Below are positions 63,101-64,000 of a stretch of 64,000 bases of DNA, one piece after another. Each line of letters starts with the position of its first letter. Position 1 is the stretch's first letter. The notes below the pieces were generated by a model that saw nothing but the letters and a program-made list of their open reading frames with translations, had not been told where the DNA came from and made no database searches. The stretch is from Paenibacillus sp. FSL H8-0537. GTDB taxonomy: Bacteria > Bacillota > Bacilli > Paenibacillales > Paenibacillaceae. Made by a program: the position numbers and the translations under genes. Where the stretch lies: positions 5,575,001 through 5,639,000 of the forward strand of contig NZ_CP150290.1 in NCBI RefSeq assembly GCF_038051995.1. Direction: 5' to 3'.

Positions 63101-64000
63101 GCTGTCGAACCAGACAAAATTTCCGATTTCGCCAAGCGGTACATGCTCGTTGTTCGGGTGAATCAGGAAGCCGACTTTGTTAGGGGCTGTTGGAAGCATT
63201 TTGCTGCCTTCATCATTGCCTGCACCGACTTCAGTTGCTTGAATGGCAAAAGAGTTCCAAGCTACTTCATTGGTCGGTGCTCCTACAGGGGCATCCATTT
63301 TCCAATCCAATACGATATAGTCGCCTGGCGCAAGACCAGCTGATCCATCACTGCCTACAATGTTCGACAGCTGGAAGTATAGCGACTTGATGTCTGTCAA
63401 ATCATCCTTCTGATAATTGCCTTGTTCGATCCAGCCTTGCTTGCTGTCATTCACATTCGTGAAATTAACAACCTGCTCCTGATTAACCGACTTGCTGTAA
63501 TAGGTGGACAGCGTGTAGTTCACCGTTCTGCTTCCCGCTGCCGCTGAAGATGTAAAGGTTTTATTGCCGGACGAGAGTACTTCCGACAGGTTAGGCTGCC
63601 ACTGCGTGCCCCTTGCTTCATAAGGTGAACTACTGTTGACGCGCAGCGCATTATCGCCTACATGCGGCAAAATATCCAGCACATCAATGACGCCAAGTCT
63701 CGTATTACCGCTATTGCGTACCGCCAAACGATAATCTGCTGTTCCGCCTTCATACGTTACGCTGTAACGCGGATACTCAGTGTATGCAATATCGCCATCA
63801 TAATCGAATGGCTGTACGGGAATAGCCGGTATTCCATCATACGTAGCATCATCTGCTGCCCGGAAAATAGGCTCCAGATCGCCTTGATTCCATTTTGTCG
63901 ACTGTACGAGCGACGCTTTGCGTACCGTTACATTCGCAGAGGCATGAACAAAAAATTCATCCGTTCCCGCTGTTGGATCAAAGCCAATGACTGTATCTTT
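60200..64000 (-). CDS. LPxTG-anchored surface protein with SdrD B repeats (5' partial)
   Basis: The frame is open to the window edge, so the N-terminus and signal peptide are outside; an internal TTG at 63725-63727 is not the true start. Visible are an N-terminal adhesin-like region, four SdrD/Cna-B-type repeats (core GEIGNYVWLDRNRDG ... GYYLF ... TIDLGL; one at about 62720-63150, three in tandem at 60810-61920), DUF11-like conserved repeats (about 61930-62700), a Thr/Pro-rich wall-spanning linker, a cadherin-like domain (VYTPDPGYTGKDDFSIIV), then LPKTGESS, a hydrophobic helix and a basic tail. The calcium-binding-type DxDxDG loops fit a rigid stalk. It is probably anchored by the adjacent sortase. 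Confidence 0.92.
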   Translation of the reverse strand, partial: KDTVIGFDPTAGTDEFFVHASANVTVRKASLVQSTKWNQGDLEPIFRAADDATYDGIPAIPVQPFDYDGDIAYTEYPRYSVTYEGGTADYRLAVRNSGNTRLGVIDVLDILPHVGDNALRVNSSSPYEARGTQWQPNLSEVLSSGNKTFTSSAAAGSRTVNYTLSTYYSKSVNQEQVVNFTNVNDSKQGWIEQGNYQKDDLTDIKSLYFQLSNIVGSDGSAGLAPGDYIVLDWKMDAPVGAPTNEVAWNSFAIQATEVGAGNDEGSKMLPTAPNKVGFLIHPNNEHVPLGEIGNFVWFDSNRDGTQDEEYPGDSGQGAGINGITVNLYKAGETTPFKSSKTGYHYNGSPGYYLFQGLEAGNYFVEFVLPDRYMPTTANVSGADPSHTNDNDSNLVTKGATVDGYTPYRTDTISLGTAGKIPTIDLGLIETASPTGGSYPSITFEKEITSVTQGSSTIAPSQQYVVVGNDVHYKLSLKNTSSVTLHNFKISDALDRLQAGFEFTKLTYNGEEIALNSGSHDRPDIIGQLVSTGTNPSIIIKNLAAGAGLTLEGVYRVTDADLDLTDLDNVATVYYNESPDPIKDEASIPTAGLKIEKKGSAVAVSDTAAGSWINYTVKVTNTGKRDLTNVVITDTKVSGIPTIPSLKSGESKEFTYSYQVTSVDTAAASIINVAKAVSNETPPVTTEHEIPVVSDERGSIGNYVWLDRNEDGLQDAAETGINGIIVKLYDDANHVLAETVTHDENGKPGFYLFAGLPQGDYHVQFVIPAEYGVTKPEAGAPDVDSNKTDGQGITEVIAIGPAGWNDLTIDLGLVPRGEIGNYVWLDRNRDGLQNEDEKDGINGIVVKLYKGSSTGTPVAETTTANDASGKPGYYLFDNLLAGEYYVQFVLPSDYVKTSAEQGANTALDSNATDADGITAKIIINETAGWVDHTIDLGVVAKGVIGNYVWFDRNDNGKQDELATDGQNGVTVQLFNQNKEQIGETTTANDASGNPGYYLFDQLPSGQYFVKFIVPVGYTVTKAEADGVSAEEDSNKQVDGYTEVIVIGEGAPRGWEDLTIDLGLIYKPTSPGGNSGNPSVPTPTPTPTATPSPTPTPVVTETPTTPTPTPVAPSPEQSGTPTPAPTATPVIEKDKTQENTPVEGKVDVPKGGNVDIGKQPEHGQVTVDDNGQWVYTPDPGYTGKDDFSIIVKDADGIEEEILFEIDVDEIPLGVVEESDSDGDGNTPAPNNQGTLPKTGESSQLPIQLAGAALIALGAILLRKKRSRS
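60640..60775 (-). repeat. Thr/Pro codon repeat (wall-spanning linker)
   Basis: Tandem degenerate units of GTTGGTGT and GGCGTT type on the plus strand encode a Thr-Pro-Thr-Pro-rich segment of the surface protein. Such simple repeats can change length by slipped replication. The segment sits just before the cadherin-like domain and the LPKTG anchor. Confidence 0.75.
60810..61920 (-). repeat. Three tandem SdrD-type B repeats (about 370 bp each)
   Basis: Three consecutive units each encode about 123 residues with I-G-N-Y-V-W, D-R-N-x-x-G, GYYLF or GFYLF, and a TIDLG end. Units 3 and 4 (61190-61560 and 60810-61190) share the segment TTANDASGxPGYYLFD, which suggests recent duplication. A more diverged fourth unit lies at about 62720-63150. 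Confidence 0.8.

Overview
The window looks like chromosomal DNA of a Gram-positive, endospore-forming member of the Bacillales, most probably Paenibacillus or a close relative. The evidence is conserved Bacillus-type neighbourhoods (ygxA / ygzB / perR; ydcC-alr-ndoAI-ndoA), a gatCAB operon, strong AGGAGG-type ribosome binding sites with frequent TTG and GTG starts, lipoprotein signal peptides, a sortase with an LPxTG surface protein, and a very large 7TM hybrid histidine kinase of a kind common in Paenibacillus. No rRNA, tRNA, CRISPR array, transposase or phage gene was seen.

Layout. 1-6000: YgxA-like protein, YgzB, a secreted GH18 hydrolase with an SH3b domain, the peroxide regulator PerR, and a membrane protein with a DUF4097 beta-helix tail. 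6033-9781: gatC-gatA-gatB, with an unusual 490-bp gap between gatA and gatB that contains a long imperfect inverted repeat. 9950-13739: an IDEAL-domain protein, the YdbS/YdbT membrane PH-domain pair and an M24 aminopeptidase. 13853-19977: a complete small Tad/Flp-type pilus operon (cpaB, cpaE, tadA, tadB, tadC, four small pseudopilin-like genes), preceded by a promoter and an attenuator-like leader. 20287-23745: NdoA/NdoAI toxin-antitoxin, alanine racemase, YdcC-like lipoprotein. 23984-27195: PspC, PspA, and an operon of a Gre-like protein, KhtT and the KhtU cation/proton antiporter. 27535-29935: an AraC/Btr-type siderophore-responsive activator with a Fur-box-like site and its siderophore-binding lipoprotein. 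30927-36855: ribose operon rbsKDACB followed by a LacI-type regulator. 37025-44073: two coupled hypothetical genes (one SUKH-like), PPK2 kinase, LysR, EamA permease, alpha/beta hydrolase, secreted DUF5050-like protein.

The most unusual part is 44179-55237. On the minus strand a small protein with a beta-grasp (MoaD/ubiquitin-like) C-terminus is followed by a 1645-residue DUF4132 protein. Divergent from it are five tightly coupled genes matching the uncharacterised Salmonella STM4015-STM4014-STM4013-STM4012-STM4011 set: a leucine-rich-repeat protein, an ATP-grasp enzyme, a sulfatase/phosphatase-fold hydrolase and two radical SAM enzymes. This looks like one biosynthetic or modification pathway of unknown product, and it is the best candidate for an undescribed system here.

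55308-64000: a hybrid kinase with two separate kinase modules, a diguanylate cyclase, a class D-like sortase, and a large LPxTG-anchored protein with SdrD-type B repeats whose 5' end lies outside the window.
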